A stretch of 64,000 bases of DNA from Bryobacteraceae bacterium. Its GTDB lineage: Bacteria > Acidobacteriota > Terriglobia > Bryobacterales > Bryobacteraceae. Shown here piece after piece: positions 44,344 to 52,711 of the stretch. The notes under the pieces are model-generated. The model did no database searches. It saw only the letters and a list, made by a program, of their open reading frames with translations, and was not told the origin of the DNA. Each line of letters opens with the position of its first letter. The first letter of the stretch is position 1. The position numbers were made by a program, and so were the translations under genes. The DNA is taken from NCBI GenBank assembly GCA_019748195.1, contig JAIEPW010000028.1, forward strand, positions 31,361-95,360. Reading direction: 5' to 3'.

Positions 44344-44994
44344 GTGAAGATCACGATCTCCAAGGAAAACTACCTGAAGGCCATCGCGGAAGCGGAAAGC
44401 GAGGGCGAGACCGTCATCGCCGCCACCCTGGTCCGCTGGCTGAAGGTTTCCGCCCCCGCCGTCACCATGGCGCTCAAGCGCCTGAAGCGCGACAACCTGA
44501 TCCGCGTGGGCAGGGAAGGGCAGATCACCCTGACCGCCGAAGGACGCGAGATCGCCAACCGCCTCCTGAACCGCCACCATCTGATCGAGCGCATGCTCAC
44601 CGAGATCTTCGACATGGAGTGGTACAAGGTCCACGACGAGGCGGAGCAACTCGAGCACGCCGTCTCCTCGGACTTCGAGCGCAAGCTGGTGGAGAAACTC
44701 GGCATCGACGGCGCTTGCCCGCACGGAAACGTGGTGGGCATGGACACGCCCGGCGATCGCCGCCGCCGCGGCTGGAAGCCGCTCGACGAGATCGCGCCCG
44801 AGGAAACCGTGGAGGTGGTCAGCGTGTTCGAGCGCGACCGGCAACTGCTCGAGTATCTGGACGGGCTCGGCATCCGCCCCGGCGCGAGCGTCGCCATGCT
44901 CGCGCGCAACTACGACGAGACATTGACGCTGCGCATCGGCGCGAAAAAGATTCCGCTGGGCCGCGCCGCCGCGCAGAAGGTCTGGGTGGAGTAG
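44344..44994 (+). CDS. DtxR/MntR-family metal-dependent transcriptional regulator
   Basis: A 216-residue repressor. The N-terminal winged helix (SKENYLKAIAEAE, VSAPAVTMALKRLKRDNLI, GREGQITLTAEGREIA) binds DNA. The dimer and metal-binding domain shows NRHHLIERMLTEIFDMEW and WYKVHDEAEQLEHAVS, with ligands H78 or H79, E82, E101, E104 and H105. The C-terminal part (about 140-216) is an SH3-like FeoA domain (PLDEIAPEETVEVVSVFERD, TLRIGAKKIPLGRAAAQKVW). It would repress iron or manganese uptake genes when metal is plentiful. GTG 44344 gives the family N-terminus (MKITISKENYLKAI); an upstream TTG would add nine residues. It is divergent from the M28 genes, and its target is not apparent here. Confidence 0.92.
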   Translation: MKITISKENYLKAIAEAESEGETVIAATLVRWLKVSAPAVTMALKRLKRDNLIRVGREGQITLTAEGREIANRLLNRHHLIERMLTEIFDMEWYKVHDEAEQLEHAVSSDFERKLVEKLGIDGACPHGNVVGMDTPGDRRRRGWKPLDEIAPEETVEVVSVFERDRQLLEYLDGLGIRPGASVAMLARNYDETLTLRIGAKKIPLGRAAAQKVWVE

Positions 44995-44998
44995 CTCC

Positions 44999-45358
44999 TC
45001 AGGGCAGCCACGGATTCCGCCCCCTCAACTCCACCTTCTTCGGCCACTTCGCCCCTTCCGCGATCCACTTCCGCAGCGTATCGAGTTCCTCCGCCGAAAG
45101 CTTCTTCGGGCCCGGCGGCATGAATCCCACCTTGGAAGCCAGGTACACGCGGCTGTCCTCCGGCTTCTTCGCCACGATCGCCCGCATCGCGCGATCCTTG
45201 CGATCCAGCCGCAAGCCCTTCATGGCGGCATCGCTTCCGTGACAGCGAACGCAGTGCATTTCGAGGATCGGCTTCACGTCCCGCTCGAACTTCACCTTCG
45301 CGTGCAAGGGTACAACGGCCAGCGCGACGCAGATCGCCCGAAGCGTCGCGACCCTCAA
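44999..45358 (-). CDS. Small exported c-type cytochrome (PSCyt1-like)
   Basis: A 119-residue periplasmic monoheme protein. A signal peptide (VATLRAICVALAVVPLHA) precedes KFERDVKPILEMHCVRCHG, the C-x-x-C-H heme site with the FxxxVxPIL-x-x-x-C pattern of the planctomycete/acidobacterial PSCyt1 domain. Later AAMKGLRLDRKDRAMRAIVA and VGFMPPGPKKLSAEELDTLR match the same family, with the methionine of FMPPG as the probable sixth heme ligand. The start is TTG 45358, overlapping the stop of the upstream fusion gene (TTGA), so it is probably translationally coupled to it. No partner PSD1 gene is adjacent. Confidence 0.85.
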   Translation of the reverse strand: MRVATLRAICVALAVVPLHAKVKFERDVKPILEMHCVRCHGSDAAMKGLRLDRKDRAMRAIVAKKPEDSRVYLASKVGFMPPGPKKLSAEELDTLRKWIAEGAKWPKKVELRGRNPWLP

Positions 45359-47019
45359 CTCCCCGTCTCCACCGCGAAGAGGCGGAACTCCGGAACCGAC
45401 ACGCCCACCAGATTGCCCGCCGGTCGAAACTTCAGGCCCGAGCCCGCCACCAGATCGCGCACCGTGCTCGAAGCAACGATGCGGCCCGGTTCGGCGCGAT
45501 CCAGAATGGCCCGCGTTACCTCCACCGTCAGTCCCTCCGGGTTGCGTCCCGTCTCCACCTCCCCCGTGTGCAGCGCCGCACGAACCGTCACCCCCTGCTC
45601 AGCCGAGTGCTTGGCCACCGATGCCGCGCAGCGCACCGCGCGAGCCGGACCGTCGAACATCGCCACGCAACTCGCCTCCCCCAGAAAAGGACGCCCGCGA
45701 AACCACTCCACCTCCCGCCGGACCTCCTCCCGCAGCTCCGCCCATCCCTCCGAGCCGTCCATGCACAGCACCGTCGCGAGCACTCGCTCCGGCTCGCCGC
45801 CGCGCTTCACGCCCGTCAGAAAGCTCTCGATCGCGTCCAGAATCGCATCCTGATCGCCGACGAAGGGCAGGTGATCCGTACCGTCCAGCTCCAGGAACTC
45901 GGCGCCCGGAATGCGCGACGCCACATAACGCCCCTCTTCCACCTTCAGGCACCGGTCGCCCGTGCGGTGAATCACCAGGGCCGGAACGCGAATACTGCCC
46001 AGCGCGTGCCGCACGTCGATCTCGGCGTTCATGCGCGTCAGCGCCACCGCCGCGCCCGGGCTCGCGCCCATCCGCAGATACGTCGCCCACCACTCGCGGA
46101 ACGCCGGATCGCCCGCCAGTGAAGGCGCCCGCTCCTCCAGGCCCACCGGCCCTCCCCAGTGATTCTGAATCTCTTCCAGGAATCTCTCGCGTTGCTCCGC
46201 GGTCGGCGCCCATGGATATTCCGCGTCATGGATACGCTTGGCGTACGTCCCGATCATCACCAGCGCCGACGTCTGGTCCGGATACGTGGCCGCGAACAGC
46301 GCCGACATCGGCCCGCCTTCGGAAACGCCGCAGATCGCCGCCCGCTTGGATCCCGCCGCTTCCATTACCGCTCGCAGGTCGTCCATCCGCAGCTCCAGCG
46401 TGGGCAACTCCGGAATCGGAATACGGTCCGACAACCCGGTCCCGCGCTTGTCGAACAGAATCAGCCGCGAAAACGATGCCAGGCGGCGCAGGAATCGCTC
46501 GAACGAAGGCTCGCGCCAGAAGTATTCCAGGTGCGACACCCAGCCCATCACGAATACCAGGTCGATCGGCCCGTCCCCCACCACCTGATACGCGATGTTC
46601 ACGCTGCCGCTCTGCGCGTAACGGGTTTCCGGGACCGGACCCGAATACAGTCTGCGCTCCGCCCGCGCCTCCGGAAGCCGTGCCGCCGGCTCGCTACCCT
46701 CGTCCAGGACCTCGCCGATGAACAGATACCCGCGCCGATGCCTCGTCTCGATGTACTTCGGCTTGCCCGCCGGGTCGCCTAGCGCCTTGCGGATCTCGCG
46801 AATCTGCACCGAAAGCGCGTGATCATCCACGTACGTTTCCGGCCAGACCGCCTCCAGCAGCTCCTCGCGCTTCACCACCGTCCCCGCGCGATCCAGCAGG
46901 AACAGCAGCACTTCCATCGCCTTCGGCGTCAGCAGGACTTCCTCGGATCCGCTCCACAGCCGCCGCGCCCCCCGGTCCAGGCGGAAGGATCCGAATCGAG
47001 TTTCGCCCGCGGACGCCAC
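45355..47019 (-). CDS. Winged-helix / alpha-beta hydrolase / degenerate class III cyclase fusion
   Basis: A 554-residue protein with three domains in order. Residues 5-102 are an OmpR/CadC-type winged helix (FGSFRLDRGARRLW, LTPKAMEVLLFLLDRAGTVV, RKALGDPAGKPKYIETRHRR). Residues about 130-400 are an alpha/beta hydrolase with FDKRGTGLSD, nucleophile S233 in ICGVSEGGPMS, and a late TGDR...DGTDHLPFVGD. Residues about 405-545 align with a class III nucleotide cyclase (VLATVLCMDGSEGWAELREE, SCVAMFDGPARAVRCAASVA). The cyclase core is degenerate: the second metal aspartate, normally in GDG, is replaced (LGEASCVAMF). It probably senses a small molecule through the hydrolase or pseudo-cyclase part while binding DNA. 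It starts at GTG 47019, 9 bp after the UDP-sugar enzyme. Confidence 0.9.
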   Translation of the reverse strand: MASAGETRFGSFRLDRGARRLWSGSEEVLLTPKAMEVLLFLLDRAGTVVKREELLEAVWPETYVDDHALSVQIREIRKALGDPAGKPKYIETRHRRGYLFIGEVLDEGSEPAARLPEARAERRLYSGPVPETRYAQSGSVNIAYQVVGDGPIDLVFVMGWVSHLEYFWREPSFERFLRRLASFSRLILFDKRGTGLSDRIPIPELPTLELRMDDLRAVMEAAGSKRAAICGVSEGGPMSALFAATYPDQTSALVMIGTYAKRIHDAEYPWAPTAEQRERFLEEIQNHWGGPVGLEERAPSLAGDPAFREWWATYLRMGASPGAAVALTRMNAEIDVRHALGSIRVPALVIHRTGDRCLKVEEGRYVASRIPGAEFLELDGTDHLPFVGDQDAILDAIESFLTGVKRGGEPERVLATVLCMDGSEGWAELREEVRREVEWFRGRPFLGEASCVAMFDGPARAVRCAASVAKHSAEQGVTVRAALHTGEVETGRNPEGLTVEVTRAILDRAEPGRIVASSTVRDLVAGSGLKFRPAGNLVGVSVPEFRLFAVETGS

Positions 47020-47025
47020 CCGCTG

Positions 47026-47055
47026 ATTTTATCGCTCGGGGGCGGTTCCGGCCAA
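47026..47055 (-). promoter_or_regulatory. Putative internal promoter of the fusion gene (leaderless)
   Basis: On the - strand TTGGCC (47050-47055) is followed by an 18-bp spacer and TAAAAT (47026-47031), which ends 6 bp before the GTG start at 47019. The -10 box overlaps the stop codon of the upstream gene. Confidence 0.4.
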
Positions 47056-47985
47056 CTCGATCACGCCGCGGAAGTACTCCACGGTCTCCTGTAAGCCTTC
47101 CTCCAGGCTCACCTGCGGGCTCCAGCCCAGAATGTCGCGCGCCTTCGTGATATCCGGCTGCCGCTGCCGCGGATCGTCCTGCGGCAGGGGCTCGAACACA
47201 AGCGGCAGGTCCATGCCCACCAGCGTCCGGATCCGCTCGGCGAACTCCAGAATCGTCAGCTCCTGCGGATTTCCCAGGTTCACCGGATACCGCTCCTCGG
47301 AATGCGCCAGCCGCACCAGTCCTTCCACCAGGTCGGCTACGTAGCAGAAACTCCGCGTCTGGGATCCGTCGCCGTATACCGTCAGCGGCTGCCCCCGCAG
47401 CGCCTGATCCAGGAACGCCGGCACCACGCGGCCGTCGTTCAACGCCATTCTCGGACCGTATGTGTTGAAGATCCGCGCGATGTTCGTCCGCACCCCGTAG
47501 GTCCGGTGATACGCCATCGTCAGCGCCTCGGCGTACCGCTTGCTCTCGTCGTAACAGGACCGCATGCCCACGGGATTCACGTGGCCCCAATACGTCTCCT
47601 TTTGCGGATGCTCCTGCGGATCGCCGTAACATTCCGACGTCGAGGTCAGCAGGAAACGCGCGCCGTCCCGCCGCGCCGCCTCCAGCATGTTGCGCGTGCC
47701 CGTCGAACCCGATTCCAGCGTCTCGATCGGATGCGCCAGGTATTCCTTCGGGCTCGCCAGCGATGCCAGGTGCATTACCCCGTCAAATCCGCTTTCCTCC
47801 GGAACCCCCTCCGTCACGTCGCATTCCCGGAACCGGAAATTCACCCGGCCGAGCAGACCGCCGATGTTGCGGGTAGACCCGGTGATCAGGTTATCCAGCG
47901 CCACTACTTCGTGACCCTCGTTCACCAGCCGTTCACACAAGTGCGACCCGATGAAACCGGCGGCGCCCGAAACAAGATAACGCAA
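47029..47985 (-). CDS. NAD-dependent epimerase/dehydratase, UDP-glucuronate decarboxylase-like
   Basis: A 318-residue extended short-chain dehydrogenase. The NAD-binding motif GAAGFIGSH (G7-H15) is followed by D31 ([10 protein letters not shown]), the catalytic strand [12 protein letters not shown] with S117 and E118, the YxxxK pair Y145/K149 ([18 protein letters not shown]) and [10 protein letters not shown]. The combination of TSTSE-x-YG-DP, RxxYDESKR and NTYGPRM is typical of UDP-glucuronic acid decarboxylase (UXS), which forms UDP-xylose for exopolysaccharide. The start is TTG 47985 with GGAGG at 6 bp. It heads a - strand cluster with the fusion regulator and cytochrome c. It is divergent from the Fe-S protein gene. 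Confidence 0.9.
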   Translation of the reverse strand: MRYLVSGAAGFIGSHLCERLVNEGHEVVALDNLITGSTRNIGGLLGRVNFRFRECDVTEGVPEESGFDGVMHLASLASPKEYLAHPIETLESGSTGTRNMLEAARRDGARFLLTSTSECYGDPQEHPQKETYWGHVNPVGMRSCYDESKRYAEALTMAYHRTYGVRTNIARIFNTYGPRMALNDGRVVPAFLDQALRGQPLTVYGDGSQTRSFCYVADLVEGLVRLAHSEERYPVNLGNPQELTILEFAERIRTLVGMDLPLVFEPLPQDDPRQRQPDITKARDILGWSPQVSLEEGLQETVEYFRGVIELAGTAPER

Positions 47986-48098
47986 CTTTGTCCTCCGTCG
48001 GCTCCAGTTTACTGTATAGACTCGCTGTACTGCTCACCAGGGGAATTCCGCCCCAGCGTGTTACATTCGTGTATTCAAGCTGCTCTCACGACACTTAT

Positions 48099-49970
48099 AT
48101 GGTGAACCCGACCTGGTTCGAAACCGCCATTCTCCTCCTGCTCCTCGCTGTATCCGGGTACCTCTTCTGGATGCGGTTCGGCAAGGTAGTCCACAAAATC
48201 TTCGCCTCCAAGCCGGATGCGAATTTCAGCATCCACCCCATCGGCAAGCGCGCCTGGGAGTTCTTCTGGGAAGTGATCTGCCAGGCCAAGGTGATCAAGG
48301 AACGTCCCCTCCCCGGCCTGGCCCATGCCTTCGTGTTCTGGGGCTTCTGCGCCTTCGGTATGATCACCATCAATCACTTCGCGCAGGGCCTCGGCTTCCC
48401 GCTGCTCCACCACGATAGTTGGATCGGCCGCTTCGTCTTCTACCTCGCCGGCGCCTTCGGCGTCGCCGTCGCCGTGTCGATCATCGGCTTGTTCGTCCGC
48501 CGCTTCTTCGTTCGGCCGGTCTGGCTCGGCACTAAAATATCGTACGAGTCGGGCTTTATCTCCTTCCTCATCCTGACCCTGATGCTCACCTACCTCGCCA
48601 CCTTCTGGATCGCGGACGGTGAGCCCGGCAGCCGCGCCATCTGGTGGACCCACACCCTCGCGCTGCTTACCTTCCTGCCGCTGATTCCGCACACCAAGCA
48701 CCTGCACCTGGTGCTGAGCCCCGTCACCGTATTCCTGTCGCGAGGCTCCTTCGCCGCCATCCCGCCGCTGGTCGGCGACGAGGATTTCGGACTCGACACC
48801 GGCAAGGACCTGACGCAGCTCGCGACGCTGCAAGCCTATTCCTGCGTCGAGTGCGGCCGCTGCATGGAACACTGCCCCGCCACCAACACCGGAAAGCTCC
48901 TGAATCCGAAACAGATCGCCCTCGGATTTCGCTCCTACCTGAACGAGTTCGGACCCCAGTCCGAAGAGCCCCTGCTGGGCAAGCACCTGTTCCAGGAAGC
49001 CGCCTTCCAGTGCACCACCTGCGGCTCCTGCGAATACCAGTGCCCCGTCGGCATTGAACACGTGCCCTTGATCGTCGGCCTTCGCCGCGCCTCCGTCAAC
49101 ACCGGCAAATGGGAAGACGACTACGGCACCAAGCTGTTCCTCGCGCTCGAACGCAATGGAAACGCCTTGGGATTCTCCTCCGCCGAACGCGAGAAGTTCA
49201 TCCAGAAACAGAACTTCCCCATCTATGACGGCACGCAGGAATACGTGCTCTGGCTCGGCTGCATGGGCTCCTACGATCCCCAGGGCCGCGAGATCGTGGC
49301 GTCGTTTGCCCGCGTGATGGAGCACCTCGGAACCACCTTCGGCGTCCTGAAGAAAGAGAAATGCAACGGCGATCCCGCCCGCCGCCTCGGCAATGACCTC
49401 GTCTTCGGCGAGCTCGCCCAGAACGGCCTCGACAACTTCAAGAACGCCAGGGCGAAGAAGATCGTCTCCATCTGCCCGCATTGCGTGCGAACCATCTCCA
49501 CCGACTGGAAGGAATACGGAGAAGCGCCGCCCATCGAGCATCACTCCGAGTTCATGGCCCGCCACATGGACAAGCTGCCGAAGTCCAACGGCACGGGCCA
49601 GAAGATCGTTTATCACGACCCCTGCTACCTGGGCCGCTATCGCGGCACATACGACGAGCCCCGGCAGGTGGCCGGGCTCGCCGGCGAGGTCATCGATCCG
49701 CCGCGCGCCCGCGAACGCAGTTTCTGCTGCGGCGCCGGAGGCGGGCTCGCCTTCCTCGGCGAGGAAAAGGGCGAGCGCGTCAGCTACACCCGGGCGAAAG
49801 AGCTTGCCGACACCGGCGCGGAGATCGTCGGCGCCGCCTGCCCGTTCTGCAATACCATGTTCCGCGACGCCCTCGACAAGGTCAGCCAGCAGCCTCCGAA
49901 GCTGCTCGACATCGCCCAGATCGCGGCGGCGAGTATTGAGAAATCCAAACCCGTCGCGCCCGCGCCCTAG
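48099..49970 (+). CDS. Membrane Fe-S oxidoreductase (nitrate-reductase-gamma-like plus HdrD-like domains)
   Basis: A 623-residue protein. Residues about 1-215 form a heme-b-type membrane domain like the nitrate reductase gamma subunit, with five or six spans and several intramembrane histidines (LAHAFVFWGFC, INHFAQGLGF, WWTHTLALL, PHTKHLHLVL). Two 4Fe-4S sites follow: C249, C252, C255, C259 (SCVECGRCMEHCP) and C305, C308, C311, C315 (CTTCGSCEYQCP). The C-terminal half has paired cysteine-rich CCG domains (YHDPCYLGRYRG, RSFCCGAGGGLAF, ACPFCNTMF). This architecture is that of the FadF/EMO group, proposed to pass electrons from electron-transfer flavoprotein to menaquinone, which would fit the futalosine genes in the window. 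No etfAB is adjacent. The ATG at 48099 is chosen for its membrane-span start; an in-frame start at 47988 is less likely. Confidence 0.88.
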   Translation: MVNPTWFETAILLLLLAVSGYLFWMRFGKVVHKIFASKPDANFSIHPIGKRAWEFFWEVICQAKVIKERPLPGLAHAFVFWGFCAFGMITINHFAQGLGFPLLHHDSWIGRFVFYLAGAFGVAVAVSIIGLFVRRFFVRPVWLGTKISYESGFISFLILTLMLTYLATFWIADGEPGSRAIWWTHTLALLTFLPLIPHTKHLHLVLSPVTVFLSRGSFAAIPPLVGDEDFGLDTGKDLTQLATLQAYSCVECGRCMEHCPATNTGKLLNPKQIALGFRSYLNEFGPQSEEPLLGKHLFQEAAFQCTTCGSCEYQCPVGIEHVPLIVGLRRASVNTGKWEDDYGTKLFLALERNGNALGFSSAEREKFIQKQNFPIYDGTQEYVLWLGCMGSYDPQGREIVASFARVMEHLGTTFGVLKKEKCNGDPARRLGNDLVFGELAQNGLDNFKNARAKKIVSICPHCVRTISTDWKEYGEAPPIEHHSEFMARHMDKLPKSNGTGQKIVYHDPCYLGRYRGTYDEPRQVAGLAGEVIDPPRARERSFCCGAGGGLAFLGEEKGERVSYTRAKELADTGAEIVGAACPFCNTMFRDALDKVSQQPPKLLDIAQIAAASIEKSKPVAPAP

Positions 49971-49976
49971 TTCGTT

Positions 49977-50006
49977 TTGACGAACCACGGCCCACCGGTT
50001 TACCCT
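49977..50006 (+). promoter_or_regulatory. Putative leaderless promoter of the MarR-type gene
   Basis: TTGACG (49977-49982, 5 of 6 to consensus), an 18-bp spacer and TACCCT (50001-50006, a TANNNT box) end 6 bp before the GTG start at 50013. The -35 starts 6 bp after the stop of the upstream gene. Confidence 0.45.
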
Positions 50007-50012
50007 TTGCCC

Positions 50013-50453
50013 GTGGACCTCAATGACGCCGTCATCCGCGTGCAGCTCGCCTACCCGCGCGTGTACCTCGCCTGTCACACCGAACACCAGAACAGCCGCA
50101 CCACGCCGCACCGCCTCTCGCAGCGCGACGCCACCATCCTGGCTCACCTTAGCCCGTCCGGCGCTGTCCGGCAGTCGGACCTCGGACGCCACCTCGGGAT
50201 CGCGAAGTCGACGCTTTCGGAAGCCCTCCGCTGGCTCATCGAATGCGGCTATGTCGCGCGCGATCCCAACGACGAAATCCGTCTGACCTCCCACGGAATC
50301 CAGGCGATGAGTTCCTCCTCCGTCCTGCAGCGGGACCGCCTGGAAGCGGTCCTCGCACGCCTGGCCGAGCCCGATCGCTGCCGCGCCGTGGAGGGCCTCG
50401 AACTCCTGGCCCGCGCCGCCCTGGAATCCAAAACCGAGGAGAACCCGAAATGA
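50013..50453 (+). CDS. MarR-type winged-helix transcriptional regulator
   Basis: A 146-residue regulator. GTG 50013 opens VDLNDAVIRVQLAYPRVYLA, an N-terminal dimer helix, followed by the winged helix: LSQRDATILAHLSPSGAVRQ, SDLGRHLGIAKSTLSEALRW as recognition helix, and CGYVARDPNDEIRLTSHGIQ as wing. A single cysteine (LACHTEH) could be a redox sensor site. The stop overlaps the ATG of the SRPBCC gene (ATGA at 50450-50453), so the pair is coupled. An upstream TTG at 49977 lies inside the putative -35 box and was not chosen. It probably regulates its own operon. Confidence 0.86.
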   Translation: MDLNDAVIRVQLAYPRVYLACHTEHQNSRTTPHRLSQRDATILAHLSPSGAVRQSDLGRHLGIAKSTLSEALRWLIECGYVARDPNDEIRLTSHGIQAMSSSSVLQRDRLEAVLARLAEPDRCRAVEGLELLARAALESKTEENPK

Positions 50454-50953
50454 GCTGGACCACCATCGCCCTCTACGCCGCCGCCGGAGTAGCCGTGTTA
50501 TTCGCTGGATTCTACCTCTGGGGCCGGTCCCTGCCCGAGTCCCATACTGCCTCCGCCGAAGCGACGCTCCCCGCGCCCCGCGATCGCGTCTTCGCCCGCA
50601 TTTCGGATTTCGCGGCCTACCCGAAGTGGCGTCCCGGCGTGAAGTCGGTGGAGCGGAAGGACGGCGGCAGGTTCATCGAAACCGGCGAAAATGGCACGAT
50701 TCCCTTTCGCGTCACCGCCAGCGAGCCCGGCGTCCGCATGACCGTCGTCATCGACACCTCCGATCTGCCTTTCTCGGGAACGTGGGAATACCAGTTGCAG
50801 GATGCCCCAGGCGGCACGCTGCTCCGCATCACCGAAAACGGCCGCGTCACCAGCCCGCTGTTCCGCGCCTTGGGTCGCCTCTTTTTCCCGCATGACCGCA
50901 CCATGAAAACCTACCTGGCGAATCTGCGGGGAAGCTTCGAAGCCGGCGGTTAG
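50450..50953 (+). CDS. Membrane-anchored SRPBCC (START-like) protein
   Basis: A 167-residue protein. An N-terminal membrane segment (WTTIALYAAAGVAVLFAGFY) is followed by a SRPBCC/polyketide-cyclase-like fold (TLPAPRDRVFARISDFAAYP, KWRPGVKSVERKDGGRFIET, GTWEYQLQDAPGGTLLRITE and a C-terminal helix MKTYLANLRGSFEA). This fold binds hydrophobic ligands in a deep cavity. The ligand is unknown. It is translationally coupled to the MarR-type regulator (4-bp overlap), so the regulator probably responds to a related compound. Its stop overlaps that of motB by 4 bp on the other strand. Confidence 0.87.
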   Translation: MSWTTIALYAAAGVAVLFAGFYLWGRSLPESHTASAEATLPAPRDRVFARISDFAAYPKWRPGVKSVERKDGGRFIETGENGTIPFRVTASEPGVRMTVVIDTSDLPFSGTWEYQLQDAPGGTLLRITENGRVTSPLFRALGRLFFPHDRTMKTYLANLRGSFEAGG

Positions 50954-51717
50954 TGTGCCGTCTTCGGCGAAGCGGGCGGCGTTTCGTTCTTCTGATCCAG
51001 GTACTTCACGATGATCGAGATCCGCCGGTTTGAGGCATCCTCCGGCTTTGCGGTGTTGCGAAGCTGCCGGTCGGCGAACCCGCGCACTTGCAGAATTTGC
51101 CGCGGCCCCAGCCCGTTGCCCTCCATCAGCCGCCGCGCCGCGTTGGCCCGGTCCGCCGACAACTCCCAATTCGTGTAAGCCGCGTCCTTGAACGGCTTCG
51201 AATCCGAGTGTCCCTCGAGCAGCAGGTGGTTCGGAAGTTTTCCGAGTTCCTTCGCCAGCAGCACGATGAACTCCGACCCCGCCGCGCTCGGCGTGGCCGA
51301 TCCCGAGTCGAAGAACACGCCGCGCTCCGTCTCCGACATCTCGATCCGCAATCCTTCTCCCGTGACGCTCATCCGGACGTGATCCTTGATCTTGTCGAAT
51401 TCCGGCATCTTCTTGATCGCCTCTTCGATCTTCTCCTTCAGCTTGTCCATGTCGTCCCGCGTCAGCATCACGCCTTCGCCCGACCCCGCCGCCGCCGTCC
51501 CCGTCAGCTTGCCCGCGCCCGTGGGGTCGGTGAAGTACACGCTGATGGCCTCCTTCACCGCATCGTTGGCGTTCATCAGCCAGAGCACGATGAACAAGGC
51601 CATCATCGCGGTGACGAAGTCGGCGTAGGCTACCTTCCAGGCTCCCCCATGATGAGAACCGTGCGCCGTCCTTTTCTTGCGAATGATCACCGGCGGCGGT
51701 TGGCTGGGATCGGGCAC
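50950..51717 (-). CDS. motB: Flagellar stator protein MotB
   Basis: MotB anchors the proton-driven stator to peptidoglycan. The 255-residue protein has the single membrane segment with the proton-carrying aspartate D33 (KVAYADFVTAMMALFIVLWL), a plug/linker region and a C-terminal OmpA-like peptidoglycan-binding domain (LLLEGHSDSKPFKDAAYTNW, LSADRANAARRLM, VRGFADRQLRNTAKPEDASN, RRISIIVKY). Key residues are intact. It begins directly after the motA stop (adjacent codons 51715-51720), so the two form an operon. No other flagellar gene lies in the window. Confidence 0.93.
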   Translation of the reverse strand: MPDPSQPPPVIIRKKRTAHGSHHGGAWKVAYADFVTAMMALFIVLWLMNANDAVKEAISVYFTDPTGAGKLTGTAAAGSGEGVMLTRDDMDKLKEKIEEAIKKMPEFDKIKDHVRMSVTGEGLRIEMSETERGVFFDSGSATPSAAGSEFIVLLAKELGKLPNHLLLEGHSDSKPFKDAAYTNWELSADRANAARRLMEGNGLGPRQILQVRGFADRQLRNTAKPEDASNRRISIIVKYLDQKNETPPASPKTAH

Positions 51718-52620
51718 TCAGGCCTCCCCTCCGCCCGCCGCAACCGGCGCCGCCGCCGCCGGGGGAGCCCCGCCGCCCTTGAAAGCGGCTTCCATCTCAT
51801 GAAAACTCGGCCGCACATCCGCCGGGATCGCCCGCCGCGCGAACTCCGCCGCCAGAATCGGCGCGACACCCCGGACAAACGCCATCGTCCCGGCCCGCAG
51901 CACCCGGTAATAGTCCAGCTCCGCGTCATTGATCTTCGACATGTTCGCCGCCAGCGGGCTCACGAAGCCGTAGCACATCAGAATCCCCAGGAACGTCCCC
52001 ACCAGCGCCGCCGCTACCTTGTGCCCGATCTCTTCCGGCGGCCCTCCCAACGATCCCATCGTGATCACCACGCCCAGCACCGCCGCCACGATGCCCAGCC
52101 CCGGCAGCGCATCCGCCACCGTGTTCAACGCCGCGATCGGCGTCTGCTGATGGTGATGATGCGCCTCCATGTCGGCTTCCATCATCTGATCGATGTCGAA
52201 CGCCGCCACCCCGCCCGATAACGCCATGCGCAGCGAATCGCAGAAGAAGTGCACCGCGTGATGATCTTTCAGGAACTTCGGATACTTCTGGAAAATCGCG
52301 CTCTGCTCCGGCGCCTCGATGTCCGCCTCCAGCTTCACCATCCCGTTCTTCCGCGCGTGGAGGAACAGCTCGTTCAGAAGCTTCAGCAGATCCAGGTAAT
52401 GAGCCTTGTCATACGGGCTGCCCTTCAGCACCCCGCCCAGGCCCGCGAAAATCCTCTTGATCACCGCTACCGGGTTGGCGATCAGCAGCGTGCCCAGCGC
52501 CGCCCCCCCGATGATCACCAGTTCCGCCGGCTGCATCAGCACCGCCAGGCGCCCATGCTCCATCAGGTATCCCCCGATGACCCCGGCGATGACAACTAGC
52601 ATTCCGACGATTGCGAGCAT
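51718..52620 (-). CDS. motA: Flagellar stator protein MotA
   Basis: MotA forms the proton channel of the stator with MotB and contacts the rotor FliG. The 300-residue protein has four membrane segments (about 2-20, 33-51, 170-190 and 205-225). The cytoplasmic loop has the charged torque residues around HARKNGMVKLEADIEAPEQS, and the family signature DALPGLGIVAAVLGVVITMG. A His cluster (EAHHHHQQTP) lies before the third segment, and the C-terminal 25 residues are Pro/Ala/Gly-rich, longer than in E. coli. It is transcribed with motB. A Flp-type pilin gene lies 91 bp upstream on the same strand, an unusual neighbour. Confidence 0.93.
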   Translation of the reverse strand: MLAIVGMLVVIAGVIGGYLMEHGRLAVLMQPAELVIIGGAALGTLLIANPVAVIKRIFAGLGGVLKGSPYDKAHYLDLLKLLNELFLHARKNGMVKLEADIEAPEQSAIFQKYPKFLKDHHAVHFFCDSLRMALSGGVAAFDIDQMMEADMEAHHHHQQTPIAALNTVADALPGLGIVAAVLGVVITMGSLGGPPEEIGHKVAAALVGTFLGILMCYGFVSPLAANMSKINDAELDYYRVLRAGTMAFVRGVAPILAAEFARRAIPADVRPSFHEMEAAFKGGGAPPAAAAPVAAGGGEA

Positions 52621-52711
52621 GGCCTTCGTGCCTTATCGGCGCGAAGACGCGAAAAAAGAAAAGGGGCCCGCGTCGCGGACCCCGGAACATACCCCTAAAC
52701 GCACCCAGCCT

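Noticed and set aside
48075..50294. A 739-codon open frame on the - strand
   Set aside because: It is antisense to the Fe-S oxidoreductase and MarR genes, both of which have clear motifs.
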